From a bacterium (GTDB taxonomy: Bacteria; Ratteibacteria; UBA8468; B48-G9; DSTR01), in NCBI GenBank assembly GCA_029551285.1, contig JAKPFT010000097.1, positions 1 through 34,159 of the forward strand: a stretch of 34,159 bases of DNA, given 5' to 3'. Positions 1 through 7,404 of this stretch are shown here, in pieces. Every line of letters starts with the position of its first letter. The stretch's first letter is position 1. The notes below the pieces were generated by a model. The model was not told the DNA's origin and made no database searches. It worked only from the letters and a program-made list of their open reading frames with translations. A program made the translations under genes and the position numbers.

Positions 1-1
1 C

Positions 2-193
2 CCTCTAAATTGGCTGGAGCTGTTTCGCCGCATCCAGTCTGCAGGAAAGAGGGTAATGGTTTCCTGTCCTCCAGAGAGAATAAAACCACTTCTGGACAGG
101 GTTGACCGCAGGCTGCTTTGCCTGAGCGTCTCGTGCAGGTCTCAGAAGGAAGCAGAAGCGGTGCTGGGTGAACTTGACCGACTGGGAACTTAA
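2..193 (+). CDS. C-terminal end of a possible uroporphyrinogen decarboxylase (URO-D)-like protein (partial)
   Basis: An open frame enters from the left edge and ends at TAA 191-193, giving the last 63 residues of a protein. The tail reads as alternating beta/alpha segments with 'VMVSCPPERIKPLLDRV', a Cys-rich 'LLCLSVSC' stretch and a final amphipathic helix 'KEAEAVLGELDRLG'. This resembles the end of URO-D/corrinoid methyltransferase-like TIM barrels, but I recognise it only by pattern and so little is visible that the family call is weak. It lies 33 bp upstream of the GNAT gene in the same reading frame, separated by the stop codon, so the two are probably co-transcribed. Confidence 0.45.
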   Translation, partial: PLNWLELFRRIQSAGKRVMVSCPPERIKPLLDRVDRRLLCLSVSCRSQKEAEAVLGELDRLGT

Positions 194-226
194 TGGACAG
201 ATTTTTCGTCACAGGCAGCAAACGAC

Positions 227-1084
227 ATGAGGTCTCAGAAGATAGAAATCCGGCTTCTCCAGGAAAAGGACATCCCCCTGGCCATGAAACTTAAAAATCA
301 GGCCGGGTGGAACCAGATAGAGCGTGACTGGAAACGGTTTCTTTCTCTGGAGCCAGAAGGATGTTTCCTGGCGCTGCTTAACGGCCAGCCTGCCGGTACA
401 ACCGTGGCAGTCAGATACGGGAAAGAGGTGGCCTGGATCGGGATGGTTCTGGTGGAGGCGCGGCTGAGAGGCCGGGGAATCGGCCGAAAATTGTTAGAAC
501 ATGCCCTGGCCTGGCTGCGTGAGGCTGGTGTTAGAACGGTCAAACTTGATGCTACGCCGGCCGGAAGACCGCTTTACGAAAAGTTAGGTTTCGTGGAAGA
601 ATGCACAATTTTCAGGTGGTCAGGCTCTGGCCGGAGGAGCACTGCCTTTTCCTTACCAGCCGTCAACAGGGCCGACCTTGCCGAAGTGGTCACCTTTGAT
701 ACCTTTTATTTCGGAACCTGTCGGGAGCGGGTTCTCTACGCCCTGATGAGGGACTACCCGGGGTCGGGTTTTGTCTCCCGGGGACCGGACGGAACCATCA
801 ATGGGTACGGGCTGGCGAGAAAAGGTGAGAAGGCGATGCATCTGGGTCCGGTGGTGGCTTCATCAGTGGCCGTGGCAGAGAAAATCCTTGATAATCTTCT
901 TTGCCTGGCTGCTGGAAGTTTTGTCTTCATTGATGTTATTGAAAGAAATGGGGCAGCGACTTCTCTGGTGGCCAGGCGTGCCTTTACCAGACAGCGCGGG
1001 CTGACCAGAATGTACCTGGGAGAAAATAGCCATCCTGGAGAAATTTCAGGCATTTATGCCATTTCCGGAGGAGAAAAAGGTTAA
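227..1084 (+). CDS. GNAT family N-acetyltransferase with a second C-terminal GNAT-like domain
   Basis: This 285-residue protein probably transfers an acetyl group from acetyl-CoA to an unknown amine. The N-terminal half (about residues 5-130) is a GNAT fold: the acetyl-CoA pyrophosphate loop is visible as RGRGIGRKLLEHA near residue 81, followed by the beta5/alpha4 region 'VKLDATPAGRPLYEKLGF'. The C-terminal half (about 150-280) looks like the second, degenerate GNAT-type domain found in the roughly 280-residue two-domain acetyltransferases (Acetyltransf_18 type), which is known for the family rather than shown here. ATG 227 is the first start after the in-frame stop at 191; no strong ribosome site precedes it. 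The GH78 gene follows 21 bp downstream, so these genes probably form one operon. The substrate cannot be read from the sequence. Confidence 0.85.
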   Translation: MRSQKIEIRLLQEKDIPLAMKLKNQAGWNQIERDWKRFLSLEPEGCFLALLNGQPAGTTVAVRYGKEVAWIGMVLVEARLRGRGIGRKLLEHALAWLREAGVRTVKLDATPAGRPLYEKLGFVEECTIFRWSGSGRRSTAFSLPAVNRADLAEVVTFDTFYFGTCRERVLYALMRDYPGSGFVSRGPDGTINGYGLARKGEKAMHLGPVVASSVAVAEKILDNLLCLAAGSFVFIDVIERNGAATSLVARRAFTRQRGLTRMYLGENSHPGEISGIYAISGGEKG

Positions 1085-1105
1085 TCTTACGGGCTGAGGT
1101 GAACA

Positions 1106-3532
1106 ATGTTACCAAACTGGATCACGCTGGAGAAGAAGACCGGCAACGAGGCTAAATACTTCCGAAAAGCAGTATCCCTGTCGCAGGTACCGGAAAAAGC
1201 AGAAGTGCTGTTTACCAGCAGCGGGCCGTGCGCATTTTTTCTCAACGGAGAATTCATTGAGGCTTCCACCGGACGCTATCTTTATCGGATCAATCGTCAT
1301 GACCTGACCGGTAGACTGAAAGCCGGTCCCAACGTCCTTTGCTTGCGAGTCCTGTCCTGCTATTTTCAGGATCAGGGAAAAGAAGAATTCAAGAACAGGA
1401 GACACTGGATTTCCTGGGTAGCTTTGATGCTGAGGATTTTTCAGGGGAAAGACTGGAAGTGCTGGGTTACTGATGCCACCTGGAAGGCCAGAGGTGAGGA
1501 AGAAAGGGGATGGTTGGAAGCAGATTTTGATGACCACCACTGGGTTTTTGCCCGAGAAATCAAACGGGTCACCCCCCGGGAGTATCAGCGTTTCTGGGCT
1601 CCTTCTGCCTTGTGGAAAAATAAAGCCAGCGTTGAGAAAGATGTTGGCGTGGCAGTTGCCGTTGTCGGGCAAGCGTACAGAGAGCAGCTTGAACTTTCCT
1701 GGCCCGGAGAAGTTTTGCCTGAAGCCACGATAAAGGTGAATCATTCTGAGGTTCTTAAAAGAGACACCGGGCTGCCTGATTACATCTGGGGTGTTCGGAT
1801 AAAAGCAGGAAGTGAAGATGTTCACCGGTTTCCCTTTCCTGAAAGGGGTATTGCTCTGGGTGGAGAAAAACGGGAAGTCTTGTTAGATTTCGGTCGTCTG
1901 GTAGTGGGTTACCTGAGGATTGAATTTGACCGCCGGGTTACCGGAAAGATTCGTTGTGAGTTTGATTATTCTGAGACCCTGACGGATTTCTATCCGCGGG
2001 CTGTCTGCGGCCGGCAAATCATAGAAAAACTGGCCGTAGAAGAGGACCTTGAAAATCAGGAATGCTGGGTTAACTATCGCCGCCGGGCCTTCCGATACCT
2101 AAAACTTTCTCTTCTGAGTGAAAAGACTGCGGTCCTCAGGAAAGTGAAGGTTAGAGAAAGCCGCTATCCGGTAATTAACCGGGGCTGGTTCCGGTGCTCA
2201 GACCAGTTGCTTAATCAAATCTGGCAGGTGAGCCGTTATACCCTGCTGGTAAACATGCACCAGGAATATGAGAGTTGCCCCAGAAACGAGATGCTGTTTT
2301 TCCCGGGCGATGGCAGGGTTGATGGTCTGATAGACTATTATTGTTTTGGCGAAGGCTCTTTGATGAAGGCTTCTCTGAGTCTAACCGAACCGGCTGATGC
2401 CGTGGCTTTTGTCCCGGATATCCATCAGGAAAAGGACCTCTGGGATTATCCGGCCTGGCGGGTCCTGTGTTTGAGCGATTATTATCGCTTTCATAAAGAC
2501 CGGGCTTTTGTTAAAGACTGCTGGCCATGGGTTGTTCGTACTCTTGACTGGTACTGCGAGAAACTGGACCCTGAAGGCCTGATTTATCAGCGGCCCTTTC
2601 AGGTTGGTCATCAAATCAACGAGTGGACCTGCGCCAGGCACAGGCTGGGATACAAAGTGTCGCTTAACAGCCTTTTTTTCTGGGCTCTCTCAGAAATGGC
2701 GGAACTGGCGGGGCTGGTCGGGGACAGCGCCCACTTTCAGACCTGGAGTGGGCTGGCCGAACGGGTGAAGAAAGCGATCAACAACCGGTTATGGGACAAG
2801 CAGACCGGAGTGTATCGTGACAGTCTGTACGACTACATTCCTCAGGATGGCAATATCCTGGCAATCATGGCCGGCCTGACAGGCCAGTCTCAGAGAGCGT
2901 CAATTTTGAAATTGTTAAAAGAAAGACACTGGAGTGCTTACGGATCGGCACTGTTGGACCTTCCCATGCCCCGGGATGGTAACTTAGCCGGCAACGCAGT
3001 TATCTCGCCGCTGATGTGCGCGTATGAAGCCGCGGTGAGGCTTGAATCTCACAGGCCTGATGACGGTCTGGAGTTAATCAGAAGATGCTGGGGGACAATG
3101 CTGCGCAAGGGCGCCAGAACCTTCTGGGAGTTTACCTGGAACGATGCCGACTCGCGCTGGCCTATTGCTGCTCATGCCTGGTCTGCCGGTCCAGCCTGGG
3201 TGCTACCGGAATATCTTTCAGGTGTCAAACCAGGGAAACCCGGCTGGCAGGAGATTGTTTTTTCCCCGAGTCTTACCTCTCTAAACTGGACCGAAACCGT
3301 GGTACCGGTAGGTGAGGGGCTAATGGCTGTGCGGCTTGAAAGAAATTCCAGCAGGGAATTCTTCTGTACCTTCTTTTTCCCGGAAAATGTGGGAGCTCTG
3401 CGGCTGATAGTCCCTGCTGGCTGGCAGGCAAGAATTACCGGCGGTGACACCAGCCATATTCACTTCCGCCCCGGACATCTCTTGTTCACAAACTCTGGTA
3501 GTTACAATCTTATCTTTTCTCTTTCCAGGTAG
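1106..3532 (+). CDS. Divergent GH78 alpha-L-rhamnosidase-type glycosidase
   Basis: This 808-residue protein has the layout of bacterial alpha-L-rhamnosidases: N-terminal beta-sandwich domains (about 1-350), an (alpha/alpha)6 barrel (about 360-720) and a C-terminal beta domain (about 720-808). The catalytic region is recognisable but altered. The usual DCPxRDER...GD signature is 'SCPRNEMLFFPGD' here, keeping Cys391, Arg393, Glu395 and Asp402 but replacing RDER by RNEM. The second acidic motif near the barrel end, 'TFWEFTW', keeps Glu675, the candidate general base. No signal peptide is evident, suggesting a cytoplasmic enzyme acting on imported oligosaccharides or glycosides. ATG 1106 follows a GAGGTGA ribosome site. 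Rhamnose specificity is uncertain given the divergence; the fold assignment is firmer. Confidence 0.8.
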   Translation: MLPNWITLEKKTGNEAKYFRKAVSLSQVPEKAEVLFTSSGPCAFFLNGEFIEASTGRYLYRINRHDLTGRLKAGPNVLCLRVLSCYFQDQGKEEFKNRRHWISWVALMLRIFQGKDWKCWVTDATWKARGEEERGWLEADFDDHHWVFAREIKRVTPREYQRFWAPSALWKNKASVEKDVGVAVAVVGQAYREQLELSWPGEVLPEATIKVNHSEVLKRDTGLPDYIWGVRIKAGSEDVHRFPFPERGIALGGEKREVLLDFGRLVVGYLRIEFDRRVTGKIRCEFDYSETLTDFYPRAVCGRQIIEKLAVEEDLENQECWVNYRRRAFRYLKLSLLSEKTAVLRKVKVRESRYPVINRGWFRCSDQLLNQIWQVSRYTLLVNMHQEYESCPRNEMLFFPGDGRVDGLIDYYCFGEGSLMKASLSLTEPADAVAFVPDIHQEKDLWDYPAWRVLCLSDYYRFHKDRAFVKDCWPWVVRTLDWYCEKLDPEGLIYQRPFQVGHQINEWTCARHRLGYKVSLNSLFFWALSEMAELAGLVGDSAHFQTWSGLAERVKKAINNRLWDKQTGVYRDSLYDYIPQDGNILAIMAGLTGQSQRASILKLLKERHWSAYGSALLDLPMPRDGNLAGNAVISPLMCAYEAAVRLESHRPDDGLELIRRCWGTMLRKGARTFWEFTWNDADSRWPIAAHAWSAGPAWVLPEYLSGVKPGKPGWQEIVFSPSLTSLNWTETVVPVGEGLMAVRLERNSSREFFCTFFFPENVGALRLIVPAGWQARITGGDTSHIHFRPGHLLFTNSGSYNLIFSLSR

Positions 3533-4061
3533 ATTGGGCAAACGTTCCCCAGATCTGGGTTGACGGCCGATTTGTCGGAGCGGGCTGATTTTCCCTCTTA
3601 TTTGCATCGGCTCCCTAAATGACACCTAAACTCGTTCTTCAACCCTGCTGCTTTAAGTAAAGGAAACGTGAGAAGAGCCATGTTTCCCAGAGAAAGTATC
3701 TAAATAGCCTTTAATCTTGTCACATAAGAGCCAGGAAAACTGCGGAATGACCTTGCCACAGCGCTTGACTTTTCCAAATATTGGACGATTTTCTCTTGCT
3801 CACTCCTGGCTGTGGAAGAAAGACTGGCGGTGCGTAGGGCGTTCTGGAAACGGGCAAACTCAATAAGGGAGCGATAGGAGGATGAGTTTGACAGCAGGCG
3901 AGGCTATACCGTTGAAACCAAGTGTGATATCATTTGCCTGTCAAGACTTTTAACATAGGTTGTCAAGAGTACTCTTGCTTTTCTGTGGTGCGGAGAAAAT
4001 CTCTTATTCTGTGGTGTCGCCGAAATAAATGGAAGTTTTTGGTATTATCCGGAAGGGATTT
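3533..4061. other. 529-bp gene-free stretch after the GH78 gene
   Basis: I see no convincing gene here. A perfect 12-bp palindrome CCCAGATCTGGG lies at 3548-3559, just after the GH78 stop, but no T-tract follows, so it is not a typical intrinsic terminator. On the - strand 3703-3903 stays open for 67 codons between stops and reads like plausible protein (rich in Ser, Ala, Arg), but has no ATG or GTG start; it may be a gene remnant. The last 120 bp carry the direct repeats and palindrome listed separately. Confidence 0.5.
3939..4016. promoter_or_regulatory. Cluster of short direct repeats and a palindrome upstream of the C45 pseudogene
   Basis: Three repeat pairs are packed into 78 bp. TGTCAAGA occurs at 3939-3946 and 3961-3968, 22 bp apart (about two helical turns). 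The second copy runs into a perfect 14-bp palindrome CAAGAGTACTCTTG (3964-3977). A 10-bp direct repeat TTCTGTGGTG follows at 3981-3990 and 4007-4016, 26 bp apart. The layout looks like an operator region for a dimeric regulator, possibly of the downstream, now broken gene. No clear -35/-10 pair could be placed, so the regulatory role is inference. Confidence 0.4.
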
Positions 4062-4939
4062 ATGAAAATTGTTGAATGCCGGGGTAATGATAGAGAGATC
4101 GGGGAAGCAATAGGAGAGGACCTCCGCTCTGAAATACAGCAGCATATCGCGCACTTTGTGAGAGACGTGGCCAGTCTGACCGGGAGGATTCGGTTCTTTG
4201 TTGAATCCACCGCCTCATACCTGCCCGGTGTTATGGAACAGTTGAAAGGTATTGCCTGGGGAGCCAGGGTGAGAGAAGAGGAAATTTTTGCTCTCAACCT
4301 GCCATCAGTAGGCCAGGTTCTTTCCCTGGCGGAATGTTCCAACATTGTTTTCCAATCCGGTCCAGCAGGTCCGCTCTGGGGAAAAACAACGATGACGGCT
4401 TTCCGCCAGGGAAGCAGCGGCGGCCGGTCTGCGTGTTAAAAATTTACCCGGAAAAAGGTATCCCGGCTCTCTGCTTCCCCTTCTGCCGATGGTTATCCGG
4501 CGCCGATATGATGAATGCGGAGGGAGTAGCGGAAGACTACTCCCAGGTGGTGATTGACCGGCACGGATTGATGTTTTCGGCAGAGATTGCCTGTCCGTTA
4601 GTCCAGCTACGTCTGCCGGGAAAAGATAATCCAGGGATGAATTGCGTTAATTGTTTTCAGCTGCCCTGGTTGAAAGAGATGACCAATCGCACACCGGCGC
4701 AGATGGAAAATGCAGAGAGAAGAAAAGACTGGATTGAGAGGATGACCCGGGAAGGTAACAGGAGTGTCCAGCATATGAAGAGGATGCTTCGGCATCTCGG
4801 TGAATTTTCTCTCTGTCGGCATGGCGGGAAGGATGCTTCCTACACAGAGTATTCTATTATCGGCATCCCCGCGGAAAGAAAAGCTTTTTTTGCTGAAGGA
4901 AACCCCTGCCAGGTTCATTATCAAACAGTGGCCCTTTAA
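4062..4939 (+). pseudogene. Broken acyl-CoA:6-aminopenicillanate acyltransferase-like (peptidase C45, Ntn-hydrolase) gene
   Basis: Two overlapping frames together encode one protein of the C45/AAT Ntn-hydrolase family, which cleaves or transfers amide-linked acyl groups. The first part (ATG 4062, preceded by AAGG) runs MKIVECRGNDREIGEAIGED through 'LKGIAWGARVREEEIFALN' to the candidate nucleophile Cys in 'AECSNIVF'. The frame breaks at about 4377-4388 (TGGGGAAAAAC). In the -1 frame it resumes with the family motif 'GKNNDDGF', then 'MMNAEGVA', 'PLVQLRLPG' and 'GMNCVN', ending at 4939. One missing base in the G/A run explains the shift. A further block of roughly 40 residues normally found after 'MNAEGVA' also appears to be missing; the junction coincides with an 8-bp inverted repeat (4522-4529/4537-4544). 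A sequencing error could explain the shift but not the deletion, so I call it a pseudogene. Confidence 0.75.
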
Positions 4940-5051
4940 GGTTCTCTCTTATGTTTTTCGTTTTCTGCCTGGTCAAGGAACTGAAAACTGCACTTTCTTG
5001 CGGGAAGATAATTTTCTTTTGCCGGCGGACTTAAGGAAGAAATCTCCGGGC

Positions 5052-5136
5052 TGCCGGGAGAGGGATTCGAACCCTCATGGAGATAAATCTCCAACGGATT
5101 TTAAGTCCGTAGCGTCTGCCTTTTCGCCATCCCGGC
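5052..5136 (-). tRNA. tRNA-Leu (anticodon TAA)
   Basis: Read on the - strand, the 85-nt sequence folds as a class II tRNA. The acceptor stem GCCGGGA/TCCCGGC pairs 5136-5130 with 5059-5053, with discriminator A at 5052. The anticodon stem is ACGGA/TCCGT around loop CTTAAAA (anticodon TAA, 5103-5101). A long variable arm (TGGAGA...TCTCCA) and a T-arm GAGGG-TTCGAAT-CCCTC are present. The 3' CCA is not encoded. It is the only - strand gene in the window. Confidence 0.96.
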
Positions 5137-5156
5137 CGTCTTCCTGGTTGCTTTCA

Positions 5157-5185
5157 ATTATACCCTACCAGAAGCTCTGTTTCCA
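5157..5185 (-). promoter_or_regulatory. Promoter of tRNA-Leu
   Basis: On the - strand a perfect TATAAT -10 box (5162-5157) lies 21 bp upstream of the tRNA 5' end. A TGGAAA -35-like box (5185-5180) sits upstream with a 17-bp spacer. The predicted start near 5150 would leave a leader of about 14 nt for RNase P removal. Confidence 0.7.
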
Positions 5186-5201
5186 GCCAGTTTAACCATC
5201 T

Positions 5202-5220
5202 TTGAAATTCCGAAATAAGA
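5202..5220 (+). repeat. Third copy of the MITE-like terminal repeat (solo end)
   Basis: TTGAAATTCCGAAATAAGA matches the element end CTGAAATTCCGACATAAGA (reverse complement of 5864-5882) at 17 of 19 positions and has the same orientation as the left end at 5588-5606. It has no 11-bp flanking duplication matching the other ends. It could be a relic of an older or larger element of the same family. The AT-rich stretch 5230-5577 between it and the intact element holds no gene I can support. Confidence 0.55.
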
Positions 5221-5576
5221 AATTCGGAAAGTAAACGCCTTTTGCTGTTGATTTTATTGATTCTGACTTTTTTATATTATGCCATACTATCTCCATACCA
5301 TGTCATTTTACGGTGCTATAATATGCCCCGGAAGTCTGGCAGAGGGTTCCTGAAGGTGACGAAAAGTCCAATCTTTCCTTCAACGAGATACATATTACCC
5401 ACTTTTAATGTTGCGAAGTTGACTCAGCCTTTTTACAAAAGGATTGGTTTCAAGAAACTTTTGCAAAACTACATTTGATTTCCCCTGAGGAACAAAAGTT
5501 GCTGTCCCTCCAGGTTGATTTTGGCTTTGGCCTTTGCCATCATTATCGGTCTTCGCCGCATCAGCATGACCGCCAT

Positions 5577-5587
5577 AAACCCCGATG
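5577..5587 (+). repeat. Left target-site duplication of the MITE-like element
   Basis: AAACCCCGATG abuts the left terminal inverted repeat and is repeated exactly at 5883-5893 abutting the right one. An 11-bp duplication is within the range made by IS4-type DDE transposases, which is known for that group; the responsible family here is not established. Confidence 0.75.
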
Positions 5588-5882
5588 CTAAAATTCCGAC
5601 ATAAGAAAGGTTGTTTAGAAGTATGTCTAACTTCGGGAAGATTGCTGGGCACAGGCCTTGTCGCAGACAAGACTTCGCAGCCAATCGGTTGCTGGTGCGA
5701 ACTCGCTCGCCCGGTGGCGAGCTCATACACCGCCGAGAAAGGTATTGCGTCCCGGTTGAACTTGCCCGGTCCGCTTACCGACCGCTGCCGCTCTGGCTGC
5801 TTGTCTTGTAGCTACACCCTGGGATAGCGTGCCTTCAAATCTTCCCTCGTTGACACCCGGGGGTCTTATGTCGGAATTTCAG
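5588..5882. mobile_element. MITE-like non-autonomous element, 295 bp, with 19-bp terminal inverted repeats
   Basis: The left end CTAAAATTCCGACATAAGA (5588-5606) and the reverse complement of the right end (5864-5882) match at 18 of 19 positions. Both ends abut identical 11-bp direct repeats. The interior is GC-rich and non-coding on either strand. It contains two small perfect hairpins: CTTGTC-GCA-GACAAG (5657-5671) and GCTCGCC-CGGT-GGCGAGC (5705-5722). No transposase remnant is recognisable. The structure fits a miniature inverted-repeat transposable element moved in trans by a DDE transposase elsewhere in the genome. Confidence 0.75.
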
Positions 5883-5893
5883 AAACCCCGATG
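5883..5893 (+). repeat. Right target-site duplication of the MITE-like element
   Basis: Exact second copy of AAACCCCGATG, directly after the right inverted repeat. It ends 8 bp before the -35 box of the downstream dehydrogenase gene, so the insertion landed immediately upstream of that promoter without cutting it. Confidence 0.75.
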
Positions 5894-5901
5894 AAGAAAT
5901 T

Positions 5902-5930
5902 TTGACTTTGCGTGAGAAAATTAGTATTTT
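5902..5930 (+). promoter_or_regulatory. Sigma-70-type promoter of the UDP-GlcNAc dehydrogenase gene
   Basis: TTGACT (5902-5907), a 17-bp spacer and TATTTT (5925-5930) lie in an AT-rich stretch just downstream of the MITE-like element. The predicted transcript starts near 5937, giving a leader of roughly 80 nt before ATG 6016. Confidence 0.65.
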
Positions 5931-6015
5931 ATTTTTATCTGACCTACTCACACTCTTGTGAACTGATAAATTCACTGGCTAAAGGAGAAGATCGCCTAAT
6001 CAAAATGGGGAGAAG

Positions 6016-7332
6016 ATGAAGACTGGAAATAACCTTGATGCCTTCTGTGAGCGGGTAAAGGCAAGAAAATCTCTGGTGGGTGTGATCGGCCTGGGTTATG
6101 TAGGGCTACCTCTTCTGCTGCGTTTCGCCGAAGAATCTTTCAGGGTAATGGGCTTTGATAGTGACCCGGCCAAACTTGGTAGCCTGAAGCAAGGCCGTTC
6201 TTATATCAAGCATCTGCCTTCCAGCAGAATTCAGGCGGTGAAGCAAAACCTCATTCTAACCACAGAGAGGAAACGTCTGGCCGAACCGGACGCGTTGCTG
6301 GTGTGTCTGCCGACTCCTCTGACCGCTTACCGGGAGCCAGACCTGAGCTACCTAAAACAGGCGGCTGAAGCCATCTCTTCCTGTTTGCGTCCGGGGCAAC
6401 TGGTCTCTCTGGAATCCACCACCTACCCCGGGACAACCAGGGAGATTTTCCTCGCCCGTTTTCAGTCAACCGGATTGGTCGTCGGCCATGACTACTACCT
6501 GGTCTACTCTCCGGAAAGGGAGGACCCTGGTAACCCTGAACATTCCGTCCAGAACATTCCCAAACTGGTCGGCGGCATCACGACCAGCTGTACCAGAGCT
6601 GGCGTCTGTTTATACGGCAGCGCCATCAAAACCGTACTTCCCGTGTCTTCTCCGGAGATAGCCGAATCCTCCAAACTTCTGGAAAACATCTACCGGGCCG
6701 TCAATATTGCGCTGGTCAACGAATTGAAGCTGCTTTTTTCGCGGATGGGCATCAATATCTGGGAAGTAATCGCCGCGGCCCGAACCAAACCCTTTGGTTT
6801 TCAGGCATTTTATCCCGGTCCAGGGCTGGGTGGACACTGCCTTCCGATTGACCCTTTCTATCTCACCTGGAAGGCAAGGCAGTACGATTTTCACACCTCT
6901 TTCATAGAACTGGCCGGCGAAATAAATTCCTCCATGCCCTATTATGTAGTTGAAAAAACCCTTTATGGTCTCAACATGATGGGTAAGGCTATGCGAAACG
7001 CCAGAATTCTTCTGGTGGGCCTGGCCTATAAGAAGGACGTTGACGATATCCGTGAGTCACCAGCCTTCAAAATCTGGAAGATACTCCGGGAACACGGCGC
7101 CAGGGTTGACTATTTTGACCCTTATGTCCCCAGAGTTCTCCGGACGCGGCAGTTTGACCGCCCGGTTTTCTCAATAAAGTTCAGCTGCAGGAACCTGAGA
7201 AGATACGATGCGGCTATTATCGTAACCAACCACACATGCGTTGACTATCATTTCCTGCGGCGTCAGGTTCCGCTGGTGATAGATACCAGAAACGTCTTTG
7301 ACCGCCGCTACCGCAACGTTATCCTGGCTTAG
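6016..7332 (+). CDS. wbpA: UDP-N-acetyl-D-glucosamine 6-dehydrogenase (WbpA type)
   Basis: This enzyme oxidises UDP-GlcNAc at C6 with two NAD+ to the uronic acid used in polysaccharide or O-antigen synthesis. The 438-residue protein shows the N-terminal Rossmann motif GVIGLGYVGLPL (about residue 22). Next come 'CLPTPLTAYREPDLSY', 'ESTTYPGTT' and 'SPEREDPGN', which are characteristic of the WbpA/WecC group rather than of UDP-glucose dehydrogenase. The catalytic Cys275 lies in 'GPGLGGHCLPIDPFYL', and the C-terminal domain has 'GLAYKKDVDDIRESPA'. ATG 6016 follows GGGGAGAAG. No other polysaccharide gene is adjacent and the gene has its own promoter, so it appears to be monocistronic. UDP-ManNAc as substrate cannot be fully excluded. 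Confidence 0.93.
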   Translation: MKTGNNLDAFCERVKARKSLVGVIGLGYVGLPLLLRFAEESFRVMGFDSDPAKLGSLKQGRSYIKHLPSSRIQAVKQNLILTTERKRLAEPDALLVCLPTPLTAYREPDLSYLKQAAEAISSCLRPGQLVSLESTTYPGTTREIFLARFQSTGLVVGHDYYLVYSPEREDPGNPEHSVQNIPKLVGGITTSCTRAGVCLYGSAIKTVLPVSSPEIAESSKLLENIYRAVNIALVNELKLLFSRMGINIWEVIAAARTKPFGFQAFYPGPGLGGHCLPIDPFYLTWKARQYDFHTSFIELAGEINSSMPYYVVEKTLYGLNMMGKAMRNARILLVGLAYKKDVDDIRESPAFKIWKILREHGARVDYFDPYVPRVLRTRQFDRPVFSIKFSCRNLRRYDAAIIVTNHTCVDYHFLRRQVPLVIDTRNVFDRRYRNVILA

Positions 7333-7366
7333 CTTCCGTCCGCCAGAAATTCTATTCCAGCCAGGC

Positions 7367-7395
7367 TTGACTTAAACATTGTAAAGGCCTATACT
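7367..7395 (+). promoter_or_regulatory. Promoter giving a probably leaderless mRNA for the GerMN gene
   Basis: TTGACT (7367-7372), exactly 17 bp, then TATACT (7390-7395) is a near-consensus promoter. Transcription should start about 7 bp downstream, near 7402, only about 3 nt before ATG 7405. No ribosome-binding sequence precedes that ATG. The position implies a leaderless or nearly leaderless transcript for the GerMN-rpmE-prfA operon. Confidence 0.75.
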
Positions 7396-7404
7396 TTCTA
7401 CGCC

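Noticed and set aside
193-294. Small open frame starting at the ATG that overlaps the TAA of the first partial gene
   Set aside because: Only 33 codons, overlaps the GNAT gene in another frame, and the translation is not protein-like.
3548-3559. Perfect palindrome CCCAGATCTGGG after the GH78 gene as a terminator
   Set aside because: No loop of useful size and no following T-run; kept only as a note in the intergenic description.
5242-5478. 78-codon + strand open frame in the AT-rich stretch between tRNA-Leu and the element
   Set aside because: It begins with a low-complexity Leu/Ile run typical of AT-rich DNA, has no ribosome site and no recognisable domain.
5395-5730. Overlapping - strand open frames of 85-111 codons across the left end of the MITE-like element
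   Set aside because: They start inside the element and cross its boundary, no ribosome site is present, and the translations match no family I recognise.
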